Assembly: GCA_005116885.1 (NCBI GenBank)
Contig: SWDP01000039.1
Span: forward strand, 38,212 to 86,834
Reading direction: 5' to 3'
Origin: Nitrospira sp.
GTDB taxonomy: Bacteria > Nitrospirota > Nitrospiria > Nitrospirales > Nitrospiraceae
DNA length: 48,623 bases
The position numbers and the translations under genes were made by a program. Numbering within the stretch: the first letter of the stretch is position 1; every line of letters starts with the position of its first letter. The notes under the pieces were generated by a model, which worked only from the letters and a program-made list of their open reading frames with translations, had not been told where the DNA came from and searched no databases. Positions 47,818-48,623 of this stretch are shown one piece after another.

Positions 47818-48623
47818 TTAGAAAATGGCCTTGACCAATTCCTGAATGCTGCGCTGCATATCGGGATCGTCGGTAATCGGGCGAGCAATCGCGACGTCGC
47901 AGGCTCGGTCAGTCGCTACACCTTGCCTGATGAGGGTCCCGGCATAGATCAGCAATCTGGTGCTGACCCCTTCTTCCAAGCCATGGTTCTTGAGGTTCCG
48001 CACCTTTCCGCCGAGCTTCACCAAGCTGGCCGCAAGGTCACGGCTGACTCCCGCTTCCCGCTCGACCACGGTGGTTTCGACGTCAGGCGCCGGATAGTCG
48101 AACTCAATCGCCATGAAACGCTGCTTCGTACTTTGCTTCAAATCCTTGAGCACACTCTGGTACCCGGGGTTGTAGGAAATCACGAGGAGGAAGTCGTCGG
48201 CCGCTTCGAGAATCTGGCCTTTCTTTTCAATCGGCAGAAAGCGACGATCGTCGCTCAGGGGATGGATGATGACCGTCGTGTCCTTCCGCGCCTCGACGAT
48301 TTCGTCCAAATAGACGATCGCGCCATGCTTCACGCCGAGCGTCAGCGGCCCATCGGCCCACACCGTCTCTTGCCCCTTAAGCAGATACCGTCCCACAAGA
48401 TCGGACGCAGTGAGATCCTCGTGACAGGCCACCGTAATCAGAGGGCGGCCAAGCCGATAAGCCATATGCTGGACGAATCGGGTCTTGCCACACCCGGTCG
48501 GCCCCTTGAGCATGACCGGCATCTTGCTATTCGCCGCAATCGTGAATAACCCGATCTCGCCGCGCACCTCTGCATAGAACGGTTCCTGCGTGATTCGATA
48601 GTGCCCAATGTCGAGTTCGCGTC
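47818..48623 (-). CDS. CbbQ/NorQ/MoxR-type AAA+ ATPase (partial, runs off the window)
   Basis: The visible 268 codons end at 47818 and stay open to the edge, beginning [18 protein letters not shown], so the start lies outside. Walker [21 protein letters not shown], Walker [15 protein letters not shown], then [20 protein letters not shown] and sensor [13 protein letters not shown] are CbbQ/NorQ hallmarks. The C-terminal [16 protein letters not shown] is typical of the family. CbbQ with CbbO remodels RuBisCO, and NorQ with NorD activates nitric oxide reductase. Neither target is in the window; the VWA gene at 43853-46894 is the probable partner. Confidence 0.93.
   Translation of the reverse strand, partial: RELDIGHYRITQEPFYAEVRGEIGLFTIAANSKMPVMLKGPTGCGKTRFVQHMAYRLGRPLITVACHEDLTASDLVGRYLLKGQETVWADGPLTLGVKHGAIVYLDEIVEARKDTTVIIHPLSDDRRFLPIEKKGQILEAADDFLLVISYNPGYQSVLKDLKQSTKQRFMAIEFDYPAPDVETTVVEREAGVSRDLAASLVKLGGKVRNLKNHGLEEGVSTRLLIYAGTLIRQGVATDRACDVAIARPITDDPDMQRSIQELVKAIF

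Noticed and set aside
47671-48549. 292-codon plus-strand ORF
   Set aside because: Only the first 40 residues are a plausible secreted protein; the rest is antisense to the CbbQ-type gene.

Overview
The window reads as a chromosomal segment of a Nitrospira-like nitrifier (phylum Nitrospirota) or a close relative. This is inferred from gene content, not from a marker gene: a SmbP-like small metal-binding protein, a CbbQ/NorQ-type AAA+ ATPase with a large VWA partner, a ferredoxin-thioredoxin reductase catalytic chain, a PuuD-like membrane protein, an animal-type haem peroxidase lipoprotein, a stand-alone NuoF with a 2Fe-2S ferredoxin, many small periplasmic proteins, and frequent GAGGAG-type ribosome binding sites. 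Most genes lie on the minus strand.

Layout. (1) Positions 1-2800 look like a cluster of integron gene cassettes without an integrase in the window. Minus-strand genes (a partial ORF, a DUF1643 protein, a 389-residue protein with a possible nuclease core) are separated by attC-like imperfect palindromes ending in GTTRRRY-type boxes. (2) 2800-8100 holds small secreted proteins, a J-domain protein, a CCA-adding/poly(A) polymerase-type enzyme, an adhesin-E-like protein and a UspA remnant. (3) 8085-15660 holds a PhoD-like phosphatase pair, UspA, a flavin reductase, MlaC and SmbP. (4) 15970-25560 holds the haem peroxidase, a translationally coupled pair (haem-binding Tll0287-like protein plus a DegP-like protease fused to a formylglycine-generating-enzyme domain) and a sensor kinase/LuxR regulator pair. 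(5) 25640-33000 is a mobile-element zone: an intact IS481-like element with 19-bp inverted repeats, a RAYT transposase unit with 17-bp inverted ends beside a truncated dual-specificity phosphatase gene, and a transposase remnant. (6) 33011-48623 is mostly housekeeping: tRNA-Ala(GGC), an ABC-F ATPase, PilZ, RarA, an alpha/beta hydrolase, PTPS-FolE, an A-type Fe-S carrier, ferredoxin-NuoF, malate dehydrogenase, the VWA protein, FTR and CbbQ.

At least three families of 90-250 bp palindromic repeats are scattered between genes. Family R1 has ends CAGGATGCTCAAAAAG/CTTTTTCAGCATCCTG, R2 has ends AGCCCGCATTATTCATGA, and R3 has long arms around a GCGCGC core. They often abut gene ends or ribosome binding sites, and several broken genes lie next to them.

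The most promising leads are the cassette array with its possible Q-x-K nuclease and two frame-disrupted small ORFs, the repeat families with a possible RAYT driver, the haem-protein/protease-FGE operon, and the MoxR-VWA pair bracketing an FTR gene.
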